A DNA stretch of 64,000 nucleotides from Chitinophagaceae bacterium (GTDB lineage: Bacteria; Bacteroidota; Bacteroidia; Chitinophagales; Chitinophagaceae), in assembly GCA_016719015.1 (NCBI GenBank), contig JADKAZ010000015.1, positions 245,004 through 309,003 on the forward strand, in the 5' to 3' direction. A program made the position numbers and the translations under genes. A model generated the notes under the pieces. That model ran no database searches and was not told where the DNA came from. It saw only the letters and a program-made list of their open reading frames with translations. Positions within the stretch are counted from its first letter, which is position 1. Every line of letters begins with the position of its first letter. Shown here one piece after another: positions 52,150 through 64,000 of this stretch.

Positions 52150-55100
52150 TTACCAAAGTTCCCAGTCGTACTGCTGTGTTTCGCTGCGAAAAGTTGGCTT
52201 TTGCAGGCCATTGGTTAGCTGAGGTACTTTTCCCGGTAACCACCTTCCTGCATCATTTCAAAACTATTTTTCATTCCAATTTTATTATTATCAGTTTGGG
52301 TAATGATGAATCCCTTCACCCCATTTTTTTCTAACGAATCTTTTGCAACAGAATAATTTTTCATTTCTTCCTTATCAACTTCCCCACTGTGGCAGGCGTC
52401 GATCAATAATAATTTTTCTCGGCCTTAATGCCGTCCAGCAGATTTTCAAGTTCTTCATAGGGCAGTCCGCTTATTTGTGGCTGATTAAAATTGACAGCAT
52501 AGGTAAGAAAATAATCATAATCACTGCTGAGCAGGCCATGGCCGGAATAGGCGATGATAACTTTATCTTCTTCGCCGGTTGATAATATCTTCTTTTAATT
52601 GGAGAACATTTCTATGGTTACGCCTTCATCAAAGAGAGTATCCTATAACGGCGCCTTTAGATGGAAATTTGTTGGCGAGGTCCCGGATATCTTTTACACT
52701 CCAGTTTAAATTATGGATGCACTAAAAAACGGTTAATGCCCAGGCCGAGAAATACGTTTTAGCGGTAAGGGGGTTTTATGACACTATTTTCAAATAATGG
52801 CTGGCGGTAGCTTTCAAATTCCGTTCCATCTGTAATGGATGTTTCCACCGTTATCTCTTCCATGAGCAAATTAATGGTAATGGTGGGAAGAATGATTTTC
52901 TCATTTTTTAAACGGAGGTTGATTCCTTTGCCCTACAAAGGAACTTCGTTTATCCAAACGTTGTATCACAGTACGAGATTTTCGGTGCTGCTACCGGTGG
53001 ATTGTAGTGTTAGTTGTTTATTTTTTTGCTCATAGCCTGTGAGTGTTGCGGTTTTCAAAAGTCTCAGCTTCCGGAATGGTAAAGCCTGTTTTAAAGAGGT
53101 TGTATCAATGCCGAGTTTTTTTAAATGTTTATAATAGGCCTTGCGATACGATCTCCCATCAGCAAATTTTCACTGCAACCGGTAGCCTCCATCACTTTAT
53201 CAGGCCGGTTGTATTTGACATCTAATTGTTCAACGGATAACTTTTAAATCTTTGGATGCATAATACAAAACCTTTGCAATGCAAGGAGGGCACTATAATA
53301 GTTATCGGGTTTTAGGGAAAAGAAAGTCCTGCTGGTTTATAGGCAAGAAGACTAAAGGCTTTCTTACGAGGAATCTGTTTTCCAAAATGATAAGGATTGT
53401 TACCTGCCATTACCATAATCCGGTGAATCATTGTATCAAAAAGTGACATAATCTACTTTGCCTGCTTTTTTCATTGTATTCACAGATAGGATTTCCAGAA
53501 GATGCATTCCATGGATTCACCGCGGCATTGTCTGATATGGACAAGTAATTTGTTCCTTTTGAATCAAATCTTGGAGTATAAATCACATTAGTGCCCTCCT
53601 TTTAATTCGTTTATCAGTCTTCCATTCTGGGAGCTCCATACTTTAATTGTACCACCCATAAAAGGCACTTGCAATTATTTTTCTCCGTCGGTGCTGAAAT
53701 AGCTGTTGTTATGCCTCACTTAATTCAAAGGGAAAGAACCTTCCCTGGTCGCATCAAGGATTTCAGCATTGAATTTTCGCCAAAGTAACTTTTGTCCGTT
53801 CGGGCTGAAATTTGCCATGCTGATGCCGAGATAATTAAGCCCCATTCCGGCTAAATAAACGGGCACCTTTTTGTATTTATAACGAGAACGTTTTTAGAGG
53901 AAGAATAGTGCTGACTTATTATCTCTTGTAAAAACGGCAATTTTTATCATCCGGAATTTATGTTAATTCCTTCAATTGTTCTGTCACTAAGGGGGGCTGG
54001 ATTTTTTCGTATTTGTGATAAAGTCAAAACACTAATAAGGTGTTCTTCAGCAATTATAATTTCTTTATTGATGCTACTGAAAATCACATCTTTGATCCGG
54101 CTTTTGTTTTGTATGAAAATTTCAACTCTGCTTTTGTGCATCCCAGACCTTAATATTTGAATCAGATTTGGGAAACGATGAATTTACCATCATTACTATA
54201 CTTTGTATTCAGCACTGTTTCAATATGGTTTAGTTTGAAAGCAATTCTCCCAGTAGTTGGGGTTAGAACAGTAACTTTGTTACTCCCTGTTAATGGAATA
54301 ATATAGTTGGCGTCGGGGCTGACATTATGTTATGAAATGCCACCGGTTACCTGACAACGGGTAGTCATTCCTACCACATTAATATCCCAAAGAAAAGAAT
54401 CATCAACAAAAGCACTGACGACCTTTTGAATTGATGTTGTCTAGGCGGCGCAGCTTAATGGGTAAGGGTAATCAAACCCTTTTACGAGCTGAGTTAGTAA
54501 AACGCCATTTCAGCGTTTCGAACTTCTCCTTTCTTCCCTGCCAGCATTATTATTTTTTATCCGGGGCTTAGAAAGACAGCCTCTGTTCCGTCGGTTTGAG
54601 ATTAGAATAAATCTTTTTCCAGGGTTTGTTGTGTTCCAATGCAGAAATTTCTTTATTGGTGAAAACCAATCAGGATTGTTTCCTCTGAATTGAAGACTAC
54701 TGAGCCTACCGCTCTCCCGGAAGCCCCTTTATTTCATATGTTTTTTTTTCGCTTTCCACATCCCAGATAAATACCGGTTTATCATATTCCTGAGATCCTC
54801 CAGACAGTAAACTTTTCCCGGGGCTCAACTTGACATGGCACATTAAGCTCACCTAATGCAAAGGAATGAACAAAGATTTTCTTTTAAGTCCCAGAATCTT
54901 GATATCGGTAAGTTGACATGAAATAAGACTGCTCATCCGAACCAAAGCAAACCGTATTTGCATTTTCTTCAATTTGCGCCAGCAAGCCCTGCCAGTTTCG
55001 AGAGGCTCCAGATATTTATTTTATCATCTTCAACATCACCCAGGCTGTACTTGCCAAACCGGACTTATGCCTTCCGCTTACTTGCTCCTCAAAACACAGA

Positions 55101-55553
55101 ATCATTGCCCTGTTTCTCCCAATATTCCATAATTGTGTTATTCATATGACCAAATTGATTGCACCCGCTAGTAAGCTTCAGAGTAAATTTTATAGAATTG
55201 ATCAACCGGATATCATAAATATCATGGAATCCGGTGATAATAAGCCGACAAATTCTGCTGTTGTGGCATCCCAGATATCAATTTCGCCCTGTATAAATGA
55301 CAAAGTATAAACATCGAAGGTGCTAATATTTTTTGTTCACCGTCTGCCCGCCTGAAGGTCTGCGGGGAGAAATGTTGTACTTTTGAATCCCAACCTTCAA
55401 TCACTGTATGGTCTTCCGAAATGGTTGTTATATGCTCGTTGTCTGGCTGGAATGGGCAAGACGACCCCTCCACCGCGTGGCCTGTTGATAAAATTAATTT
55501 AGCTCCTGGCAAAAGCAGGTTTCCTCGGGATAAGCAAAAGAGATAAAAACCAT
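52150..55553 (-). CDS. WD40-repeat plus caspase-like (peptidase C14) protein, broken by indels
   Basis: Reconstructed from overlapping frames; native length about 1130 residues. The N-terminal two-thirds hold WD40-like units (for example KLILSTGHAVEG, ISEDHTV, PVFIWDVESEKK). The C-terminal third has a caspase-type domain with the His motif in AYSGHGLLSSDYDYFL and the catalytic cysteine in LLIDACHSGEV. It ends in a tail with TNGLQKPTFRSETQQYDWEL. The start is put at the ATG at 55553, before a signal-like sequence; it is approximate. Bacterial caspase-like proteins with WD40 regions occur in signalling and in programmed-death or defence contexts, but the role here is unknown. The break pattern is that of sequencing errors. 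Confidence 0.75.
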
Positions 55554-55619
55554 AAGGGGAACCCACTCCTAAATATTATAGTTAAATGGTTTTTGTATTG
55601 GTGGTGTTGTCTATAATAC

Positions 55620-57662
55620 CTATTTCTTCATCTCTTCTAACTTCCTAAGAAGCAAACATTTCATCCTCAATCTTGTGCCGCTTCCATAAAGTCCAGGTCC
55701 CTTGCTTCCTTTTCCACCTTCTTGATTTTGGAAAGAGCTTTTTCCGTTTGTGGAATGGTTTTGTATTCAGCTTGTTCTTCCGCAGCCACTGTTGAATTGT
55801 TTTGCTCCTTGGCAATGGTATAAGGATTTAGCAGGACCAAATCCTTTGATATCCAAAGATAGATGTTTAGGAAAACATCCTTGGTGGATTTCCAACAGTG
55901 GTCCGGGAGAGACGTCATGTTCTATACCAAGCTATTTGTTTTTCCCGCCGACGATTGGTTTCATCAATGTTTTTCGCATACCGTCGGTCATCTTATCTGC
56001 ATGAAAGATAACAAGACCGTTCACATTCCGGGGCCGCACGGCCCGTTGTTTGTGTCAATGATTTTTTCATTGCGGAGAAACCTTCTTTGTCAGCATCAAG
56101 AATAGCAACCGAAAGAAACTTCCCTGCAGACCCAATCCTTCCTGCAGCAGGTTCACACCTACCAGAACATCAATCGTACACCCAGTCTCAACTCACGAGA
56201 GGTTTCCATTCGTTCCAGGGTATCTACCTCACCGTGCATATATTTTGATTTGATATTGATTTTATGCGAGGTACCTATCCATTTCCTCCGCCATTCGTTT
56301 TGGTAAGGGTGGTTACCAGCACCCGGTCGCCTTGCTGAATGCGTTTATCAATTTCATCCAACAGATCATCAATCTGGTTGACAGAAGGGCGGATCTCTAT
56401 CGGTGGATCCAGCAATCCGGTGGGTCTTACCACCTGCTCCACCACCACCCCACCGCATTTTTCCAACTCATAATCATCCAGTGGCAGAGACAAATACTGG
56501 CTTGATTGGTCAGCGATTCAAATTCATGAAAATTCAAAGGACGGTTATCCAAAGCGGAAGGAGCCGGAATCCATAATCAACCAGGATAAGCTTACGGCTT
56601 CTGTCGCCACCATACATACCGCTTACCTGCGGTATGGTCTGATGGCTTTCATCAATAACGGTGAGATAATCTTTGGGAAAATAATCAAGCAAGCAAAAGG
56701 GCCGGGTACCGGGATGGCGGCGGTCAAAAAAGCGGGAATAGTTTTCAATACCGTTACAATAGCCCAGTCCCCGTATCATTTCAATATCATAGTTCACCTT
56801 TTCAGTCAACCGCTCTGCTTCAATATATTTTCCTTCTTTTAAAGTAGCGCACCTGAGCGGTCACTTCATCCTGTATCTCATACAAAGCACCTGTTGCAAA
56901 ATATCTTTAGGCGCTACATATAAATTAGCGGAAAGATGGCGGCATTTTCCATCCGGGCAACTGCGTTTGCTGGTCACTACATCAATACTTTCGATCTCTT
57001 CTATTTCATCGCCAAAAAAAAGTAATCCGATAGCCATAATCAACATAAGGAAGATTAATATCCACGGTATCGCCTTTCACCCGAATGCCCCCGCGGCTAA
57101 ACTCCCATGGTGGTTCATGTATAAAGAATTCACCAAGGAATGAAGAAAGGCCTGTCCGTGAAATGGTCTGCCCTTTATCAATGCGGATAATTCCATTCTC
57201 ATAGTCGGTCGGATTTCCCATACCATAGATACAGCTTACTGATGCCACTACAATAATATCCTCTTCCACCAGCAAAACTCTGAGGTGGCTCTCAACCTGA
57301 GTTTATCCAGCCTATCATTGATGCTGAGATCTTTCAATATATACATCACTCACGCGGCATGTAGGCCTCGGGCTGATAATAATCATAGTAGGAAACGAAA
57401 TACTCCACCGCATTTTCCGGAAAGAATTGTTTGAATTCTCTCATACAATTGAGCTACCAGTGTTTTGTTATGGGTCAGTACCAGTGTTGGTCGTGTACCA
57501 TTTCTTGTATCACATTGGCGATGGTAATACGTTTTTCCGCTTCCTGTTACGCCAAGCTAATGTTGGTATTGTTCACCGGCTTGCACCCCTTTCAACTAAC
57601 TGGTGGATAGTAGCCGGCTGATCACCGGCGAGGGGAAATGGAGTATGAAGTTTGAAAGACAT
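55620..57662 (-). CDS. uvrB: Excinuclease ABC subunit B, broken by indels
   Basis: Native span 2043 bp (about 680 residues), the usual UvrB length. Landmarks in order: FKLHTPFPLAGDQPATI start (ATG 57662), Walker A GVTGSGKT (about 57531-57553), IVVASVSCIYGMGNPTDYE, the DESH-type helicase motif in TVIDESHQTIPQVSGMYGGD (about 56650), the segment RPTGLLDPPIEIRP and DDLLDEIDKRIQQGDRVLVT, and the C-terminal UVR motif (IKKVEKEARDLDFMEAAQ). The frame is broken several times. UvrB loads at DNA damage with UvrA and hands over to UvrC. The intact motif order and total length argue against decay. Confidence 0.93.
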
Positions 57663-57894
57663 AGTAGTAATATGCAATTTAATTTGTAATCCGGAGATAA
57701 AAGCTAACAAAGCAAGATGCAATTTAGTAAAAGCCGCTTATGAATGGTAATTACCTTTTGGCATCTAACGATCGTGAAATGCAGCTATTTTCGGATAAAA
57801 TCTATCTTCATCAGTTATCCTGTCCGTTAATATAAATAGCAGGCACATTTTAAAGGTTAAATTTTATACTTTACTCCCCTGAAAAACAGGAACT

Positions 57895-60290
57895 ATGTCG
57901 TAATATTTCGAAGAGCAAGCCTTGTAATTGTTTTTTTATTCATTGTTGATTTTTACAACGGCACAAAAATTGATTAGCACTAAATGCCCGGCTGGTCTGG
58001 AACATCCAGTGGAGAAAAATATATCGCAATACGATAAAGAATATTATGTGCCGGTGAAACCATCTGGTTTAAAGCCTACTCTGCAATCCGACGGAAAGCC
58101 AAGTAACCTGAGTAATAATTTTTATTTGCAGTTTGCTGATAGTAAGGGGCTGTGGTAGTGCCCAATTCATCCTGTAATGGGTGCCGTAGTAAAAGGGAAT
58201 ATTGATATTCCGGATTCTCTTCCCCAGGGAAACTATTATATCAGGGCATTGACGCCACATATGTTTAATTATGATGATGCTTTATTTATAACCAAAATAT
58301 TTTTGTTTTCCGCGAAACGCCTAGTTACGAGACTACTATGCCCAAAACGTTTCACATCAGTTTTTTCCAGAAAGCGGTCATTTGTTGATGGCATTCTATC
58401 GTCGTCGGCATTTAAAGCAACAGACCAATGGGGAACTCCGGCAGAAGTGGATGGCATTATTAAATCAGATGACGGAACAACGATTGCCTCCTTTAAAAGT
58501 TTTCACGATGGCATAGGAAAAGTACAGTTCAAACCGAAGGAAGGGAAAAAATATACCGAAGTGGAAACCGCAGCAGGAAAGAACCGTAGCCTCCGTGGTA
58601 CAGGCTTCGGGAATCAACAAGATCCAGGATGAGAAAATGCAGGATGAACAAGAGGGGTAAAAATTTCAACTATCAAGAGGAGTGAAAAGAATAAAGAACA
58701 GCACGATCTTCTGTTTGTGGTAGCGCAGATCAATAACCACTGTGGTTTATGAAATGGAAATTTTTGAAGATTATCCTTCCATCATTGGCCACATTGTTAC
58801 GGATAGCCTCCCTCCGGAATCTTCACCTTTACTGTATTTTAATAAAGATAGAATGCCATTAGCAGAGCGGCTTTGGTGATTGACAATGGGAATATAAGGG
58901 GGCCATCCGAAGCCCGGCAGATCAATGTAGAAAAGAAAGCGGACAAATAGATTGATTAAGTTTTCCCGATTCCATTCAAAGAAGTTGTGGTCTCCATTAT
59001 TGATTGGTCGAATAAAAGTCAGAGAGATGATGAGACAATATTTCCCGCTTTTATTAACGAGTGATTTAAAAGGGTACGTATATAATCTCGCCTGGTATTT
59101 TGAACGAATATACCGATACTGTAAGGGAGGCCCTTGATAATTTAATGCTGATCCATGGCTGGAGTCGGTTCGATTGACTAAAGTACTGGCTAAACAGATG
59201 CCGGAGAAAAAATATCATGAAAACCCTGGGCTTTTTCTACTAAGCGGAATAGTAGCAGATGCCAAGAACAGGCAACCATTATCATGGGGAAAACGAATTG
59301 GCTCCTGTAGAAGCTGAAGATTCGTCTACACAAACGCTGGAAGGAATGGTAGATGCTGCCGACGGTTTACGTTAGATCGGTAGCCTTTTTGGCAAACAAC
59401 TTGTTTCCTGCGGATATTCAGACAAGAAAGAGAAGCAGAAGCCAGCATTAGTAATGCTGATGAAAATACATTGAAATGATATCGGATAGTGCCGCAGATG
59501 CTGACGAAGGATGGTACAAAGCGGCACAGCTGCAGGATAAGGAGGAGATAAGTGCGCCACAAGGATAAGGATAAGCAGAGGAAATCAAAGAGCTGGAAAA
59601 GGTAAACGTAAATGCCAGCTCTTCAAAAAAACCCATTGATGTGGTGAATGAAAATATACCACGGGAGTGTTTAGAGGTACGGGAAAAGAAAGTATTGATA
59701 ATATCAATGAGCCTGTAACGATAAGTCGATCAATGCGATGGATTATATTAAAAGAACAGGATTCAACAAGTAAATACTTTTACGGAGCCAATTTAGGAAC
59801 CGAAAACTTGAGCTTAAGCTCTGGTCAACGCTGGATAGTAGGTGTTTGAATGAAGAGCCGGTAGATATTTTTATGCTGCGGACATTAAGGGCTGTCGACT
59901 TGGCGTTAATTAAATTGTTTGATGCCGGTTTTGTAGGTGCTGGCAGCACTCTTCCCGGTGCCGCATTGCTGTTTATACCGTGACCGGTTTACTGAGGAGC
60001 CTAAAGCTGATAAACTGGAATTTGTGGAATACAATGGCTATTCAATACAAAAGCAGTCGCACAGTCCAGACTCTAATGAGCGCAGGCAAAGACCCAACTA
60101 AGAGATAAAGCTGAACTACGTTGTATTGGAACCCGATCGTTTTTACCGATAGAGAAACAAAATCGGTGAACCTCAATTTTATAATAATGATTTAAAAAGT
60201 ATAAAGTAATAGTGGAAGGATTTGATGCGGCTGGTAAGCTCACATGCGGGAGAAAGTGATTGGAATTAATGGTAACAACTCAATAATAGG
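57895..60290 (+). CDS. Secreted multi-domain protein with TonB-plug-like segment, broken by indels
   Basis: A plus-strand frame of about 2.4 kb broken by many indels; start and end are approximate. The first recognisable part, KGNIDIPDSLPQGNYYIRAL and MFNYDDALFITKIFLF, is the MG2-like domain of a Bacteroidota family that combines alpha-2-macroglobulin-like or carboxypeptidase-regulatory units with a TonB-dependent receptor plug. Later sequence (TLRAVDLALIKLFDAGFVGAG) resembles the plug strand. The protein is therefore likely secreted or outer-membrane linked and may function with a TonB system, without a barrel of its own visible. Function unproven. Confidence 0.6.
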
Positions 60291-60316
60291 GTGGTCTCGA
60301 GACAAGACGCTTATTA

Positions 60317-60873
60317 TTAATCCTTGATTGATTGAATTAAAACTGTATTAAGAGTGATTTTAGGTTCTTCAGCTACTCTACCACCTTCAATTGGTGCACC
60401 CGGTAATACCGTAATCTTCTTAATTTAATGATGGGCGGAGGTCGTAGATAATTCGAAGCACCTGCTACAGTAACAGTAGCTGGTGTTAAATCGGTTTTGT
60501 AACTCCTTTCTCAGTAAGGTTACTGCAACAGTTACTTTGTAAATGCCATCCTGGTGAATTTCTATTTTCGTTATTTTATCAATGTAACGTAAAGAAAATT
60601 TTGGAAAAACTGGCTGAGTTCATCCAGGCTGCACCGTTAAATGCTCTCCGTATCTTTGGATTGCTGAAAGCAAAATTATTTACAGCCGCTTCAAATGCAA
60701 TAACAGTCCCTGTTGTCTTATCACATGTGATTACTGTTTGGTTTTCAGCTTTAGGTAAAGGTCTTTATGTAGTAGCATTACAAAATTTACAACTGCAGAA
60801 GTGGTTGTTACTTTTTGTGCCATAAGGCTTCCTGTATAGTGACTAAAGAAAGAAAATAGAATTGCTTTTTCAT
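60317..60873 (-). CDS. YceI-family secreted protein, broken by indels
   Basis: About 185 residues reconstructed from 60873 (MKKQFYFLSLV signal) to TAA at 60317. Characteristic YceI segments in the fragments: AENQTVITCDKTTGTVIAFE, VNNFAFSNPKIRRAFNGAAW with MNSASF, and terminal EEPKITLNTV. YceI proteins are periplasmic lipocalin-like barrels that bind long-chain isoprenoids. Frameshifts are present in homopolymers. Confidence 0.82.
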
Positions 60874-60894
60874 TTGTTGATGTTATTTTAAATT

Positions 60895-61337
60895 CTAAAA
60901 TTGCTCGTTTGAAACTTATAGAGGGAATTCCAACATCTCACTATAGATGCCGCTGCAAACACCTTTTATGAAACAGGATCCCAGGCATAACATTTTTTAC
61001 CTTTTTAAGTTGTTTTAGTCTTTTTCAAAGAGAAGATTACATAAGAACCAGTGTCATCCGCAAATCTGATGGGGCCTGTTGAATCAGGGATTATATCACC
61101 GGCAGTAGAAACTTCACCGTTTACAACTAAAGGGTCTTATCAAGATATTTTTTATTTGTCACAAGTCAGTTTGCCATAAACTCCCTGATAAGATCGTTAC
61201 GCAAATCGTATAATCTGCTTTACCTTATCTGTTGTAGTGTAAAAGTTTGGGTTTTCATTACCTGTTTTTCTCCAAACTGGTAAGCACCATAAGCAAGAAC
61301 CGGACCCAGCAATAACCATACAAATTTTGGTGTTCAT
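60895..61337 (-). CDS. OB-fold (tRNA_anti-like) small membrane-anchored protein, broken by indels
   Basis: About 145 residues from ATG near 61337. An N-terminal membrane helix (fragment VIAGSGSCLW or, in the alternative frame, WLLLGPVLAYGAYQFGEK) is followed by an OB-fold domain: KTLVVNGEVSTAGDIIPDST, GPIRFADDTGSYVIFSL, and a terminal segment with KVKNV and IPSISFKRAIL-like residues. This order is that of tRNA_anti-like domain proteins of Bacteroidota, of unknown function. It is between the yceI and membrane-protein genes. Confidence 0.55.
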
Positions 61338-61349
61338 GTTTTAACCGGA

Positions 61350-61801
61350 AAGGCTGTAAGAATGGCACCGAGCGTACAAAGTGCATGCAGATAGGTGAGA
61401 TTTTAACATACCCCATACGTTATTTCCCAATACTGAAATCAACAGCAAGGTAGTCGTAAAAAGAAATAGATAGCAATAAGGGCAAGCGATAATGACCTTC
61501 CTATAAAAGAAAAAGGGATCACTTTCTTTTTAAGAGAACAAGAATCACAGAAATAACAGCAAGCAAAAGGAATCTGGTAGCCGCAAGATATAAAAACGAA
61601 AAGGCAAGCTTTGGAAAGGGATTCTCTGGTCTTCGGATACGGCCATGGAGGTCGAAAAATCATCTGTGGCTGTAGCAGCACCGGGTTACCGGCATTCCAC
61701 CCCTGCGAGACCAGGGTAAAAAAGGTTATTAGAAGGCCAACACCAAAAACAAGGTGCAACATCCAGTGATCCTGCAGGGGTTTGTTGATTGTGTTGCTCA
61801 T
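61350..61801 (-). CDS. Membrane protein of unknown function, broken by indels
   Basis: Starts with MSNTINKPLQDHWMLHLVFG at 61801, a first helix (about 15-33), and further hydrophobic segments in shifted frames (GRSLSLALIAIYFFLRL and, in another frame, a tail about 61350). Length about 150 residues. No family recognised; it precedes the OB-fold and yceI genes on the minus strand. Confidence 0.5.
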
Positions 61802-61920
61802 TTCTTTTTTTTTAAAAACGACTATTTGAATTTTGTGCTTTGCGATAGTTGAAATAAATATAATGATGTTTAAACATTGATTGTATATTTTGCTGTAAAA
61901 TATTTCTCTGTGGAAGAAAT

Positions 61921-61950
61921 AAAAAACCCTCCGGTTTTAGCCGGAGGTTG
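61921..61950 (-). terminator. Rho-independent terminator of recA
   Basis: On the minus strand CCTCCGG-CTAAAA-CCGGAGG, then six Ts (61926-61921). About 45 bp after the inferred recA stop. Confidence 0.9.
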
Positions 61951-61992
61951 GCAAACCAACACACATCTGTAAAATATTGAACAAATAGCCGC

Positions 61993-63070
61993 TTAGGCAG
62001 ACTGCATTTTTTAATTTTCTCCTGATTTTCCTTTCTCCAATTTCTTTCGCCAGTTCAGGATTGTCCACCATCAGTTGTTTTACTTGAATCACGGCCCCGC
62101 TAAGCTTATCATTATTATAGCTTACCAGCTACCGCTTTCCTGACCGATGCCCAGTTCAGTTCCCCATATCAACGATTTCACCTGTTTTAGAAATACCTTC
62201 TCCGAAGATGATATCAAACTCAGCGGCCCCAGAAAGGAGGGGTTACTTTATTCTTCACCACTTTTACTTTTATCATACCGGGAATGGTTTCACTTACCAT
62301 CTTTCACCCGTGCTGCTACATGGCGGATATCCAGACGAACAGAAGCATAAAAATTTTAATGCATTACCACCCGTAGTGGTTTCAGGATTGCCAAATATCA
62401 CTCCTATTTTTCATGGAAGCTGGTTGATAAAAATGGTATTTGTATTGGTCTGGGAAATGAAGTTGCTGTTTGGGTTTGTGCAATGCCGCGCTCATCAACT
62501 CCCGTGCAGGTATGTAATTCCATTTTACTGTCACCCATCTCACCTTCTGGAGTTCACTTTTAGGAACCAATGCTGCCATATAGAGTCAATTACTACTTCA
62601 CATCCAATGCACCGGAAAGAATCGTATGGTCGGCTTATTCGTATGGCTTCAGTTCTACCACAATCGGGTTGAGAGAAGTTAATAAAAGATTGTCAACATC
62701 AACACCTAGTTTTTTGCATAAGCACTATCTAAAGCATGTTCCGGCATCTATAAAGGCACACATACTGCCTTTCTTTTGTGCTTCAGCTATTACATGGGTA
62801 GCCAAGTGTTGTTTTGTACTGGAAGATTCTGGTCCGTATAGCTTCCATCACCTGTCCTCTCGTAGCCCGCCAATGCCTAAAGCCAAGCATCATGTCAGAG
62901 AGATCCGGCAGAAATTACTTCCTAAGTAGCTTCTGCTTTGATTGCTGGGCATCATTACGCTGCCTTTGCTGTAGTCCTTCCTCCAGCTTATCCATTGTAA
63001 GCTTGAGGGCTTTTAGTTTTCTACTATTGCTGCCTGCTGTTTCGGGGTTTATTCTGTTTTTGCCAGTATG
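61993..63070 (-). CDS. recA: Recombinase RecA, broken by indels
   Basis: Native span about 1.08 kb, the usual RecA length (start approximate; no clear ATG survives). Landmarks: KLKALKLTMDKLEE near the N-terminus, the region around 62815-62840 where GPESSGKTT (Walker A) can be reconstructed, MAALVPKSEL and the adjacent strand, a segment matching FINQLREKIG with NPETTTGGNALKFYASVR, and the C-terminal LMVDNPELAKEIGERKIRRK. RecA drives homologous recombination and the SOS response. A strong terminator follows. Several indels within 1 kb indicate sequence errors. Confidence 0.9.
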
Positions 63071-63252
63071 GGGTTGTGTTATGTTTTTGCGTATTGTAGG
63101 TGTTGAAAATCCTGACCAGGATTCAACCAAATGGGATTTAGTAAATTGAAATTAATTTTTTTGGGTATTTTTTTTGAAATGGTTTCAAATCCTTTATCTA
63201 CACTTTCTGAAGAATGGTACTTTGAAACGGTTTTATTTTAAGTATTTTTCGA

Positions 63253-64000
63253 AAAAGAATACGGATATAAGTTTACTAAAATTATTATTTGGTATTTGTA
63301 TTATTTTTTTATCCTGCTTCTCCCCTCTTTGGGTGAGTTAAGGTTGTGCTGTTGTAGGACATAGTAAGAAGTAATACTACCAGTATTCAGTCCAAATGGA
63401 AAACAATACTAACTTCGCATCTAGAGACAGAATACAAAGATTTGGGATGTATAAACACTAGCAAATTATTAGTAGAGTCTAAAGGTCATGGGGGGCATTG
63501 AAAGTTTGATTTCAAAGTGGTTTTTAGTCCTGATGGTAAAAAAATATTACATCCCGAATGACAATACCGTAAGGGTTTGGGATGTTAATTCTGGAAATTT
63601 TCTTAATCGAATTAGGTGGCCATACTGCAGCAGAATGTTCAGCTAAAATTTAGTCCTGATAAAAAAAAAGATTTCTAACCACTTCGGAAGATAGCACTGC
63701 AAAAAGTCAGTGGATCCTCAATCTGGAAAACTACTAAGTGAATTACAAAGGCATTTACGCCCAATCAACCTTGGCAATTTTAGTCCTGATGGAAAAAATT
63801 ACAATAACTTCATTTGATAATTCTGGCTATAATATGGGAGACGAATTGGGTGGAAACCACTCAAAGTATTGAGGGTCATCAATGGATTATTGCATCTGCG
63901 TCCTTTAGCCCCGATAGTAAATGGTAACTGCACTGTATGATAATACTGCAAAAATAAGGATACAGAATCCGTAACCTTCTTACTTCACTAATTGGCCATA
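63253..64000 (+). CDS. Secreted WD40-repeat protein, partial and broken by indels
   Basis: Starts about 63253 with a hydrophobic signal-like or lipoprotein-like segment (LLKLLFGICIIFLSC, lipobox cysteine). WD40 units follow in shifting frames: FSPDGKKIL, NDNTVRVWDVNSGNFL, FSPDKKKI, TSEDSTAK, GKLLSELQ, FSPDG. The gene runs off the right edge. It is the second WD40 gene in the window, divergent from recA; the first (52150-55553) has a caspase-like domain. The function is unknown. Confidence 0.6.

Noticed and set aside
1..64000. Possible CRISPR array, tRNA or rRNA genes
   Set aside because: No regularly spaced repeats, no cloverleaf-consistent segments ending in CCA, and no conserved rRNA sequence seen. 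A GCGCAGCTTAATGGG-like stretch near 54440 only superficially resembles a tRNA and lies in the WD40 coding region.

Overview
The window looks like chromosome from a Bacteroidota bacterium of the Chitinophagaceae type. It has moderate to low GC, many secreted proteins whose signal peptides end in AQ or QAQ, and families common in that phylum (GTP-dependent PEP carboxykinase, DUF5606, DUF2911, DUF4287/DUF5655, caspase/WD40 proteins). At least one promoter is of the TTTG-N19-TAnnTTTG Bacteroidota form. I see no rRNA, tRNA, CRISPR array, transposase or phage module.

Layout. 0-4 kb (minus strand): an AspT/YidE-type permease cut by the window edge, GTP-PEPCK and a Tet/TCR-type MFS pump. 4.1-11.3 kb: two divergent electron-transfer operons. 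The minus operon encodes a small protein, a Tat-exported Fe-S subunit, an NrfD-type quinol-site membrane subunit, a one-TM periplasmic protein and a monohaem cytochrome c. The plus operon encodes two cytochrome-like lipoproteins and a predicted outer-membrane beta-barrel. 11.4-25 kb: an AraC-type regulator, small enzymes and secreted proteins, a penicillin-acylase homologue and a UvrD/PcrA helicase. 25-34 kb (minus strand): about ten small secreted or lipid-anchored proteins of unknown role next to a LuxR-type response regulator and its 7TM-type sensor kinase. A 19-bp near-palindrome recurs in front of at least four of these transcription units. 34-48.7 kb: GH25 lysozyme, prohibitin, a merC/SCO/Fur metal locus with a well-formed promoter and operator, an M3 peptidase, a run of small stress or unknown-function proteins, truncated globin, a PfkB kinase and a DsbA-like protein.

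48.7-64 kb: polA, a WD40-caspase gene, uvrB, a secreted TonB-plug-like protein, yceI, an OB-fold protein, recA and a second WD40 gene. All of these except the short ORF at 51712-51993 are broken by frequent single-base indels, many of them in homopolymers. polA, uvrB and recA are housekeeping genes, and their domain order and total lengths are preserved, so I read this as poor consensus sequence rather than gene decay. Coordinates of broken genes are the inferred native spans.

Most noteworthy are the divergent electron-transfer locus, which resembles a conduit from the quinone pool to the cell surface, and the two-component locus with its repeated operator in front of uncharacterised secreted proteins.
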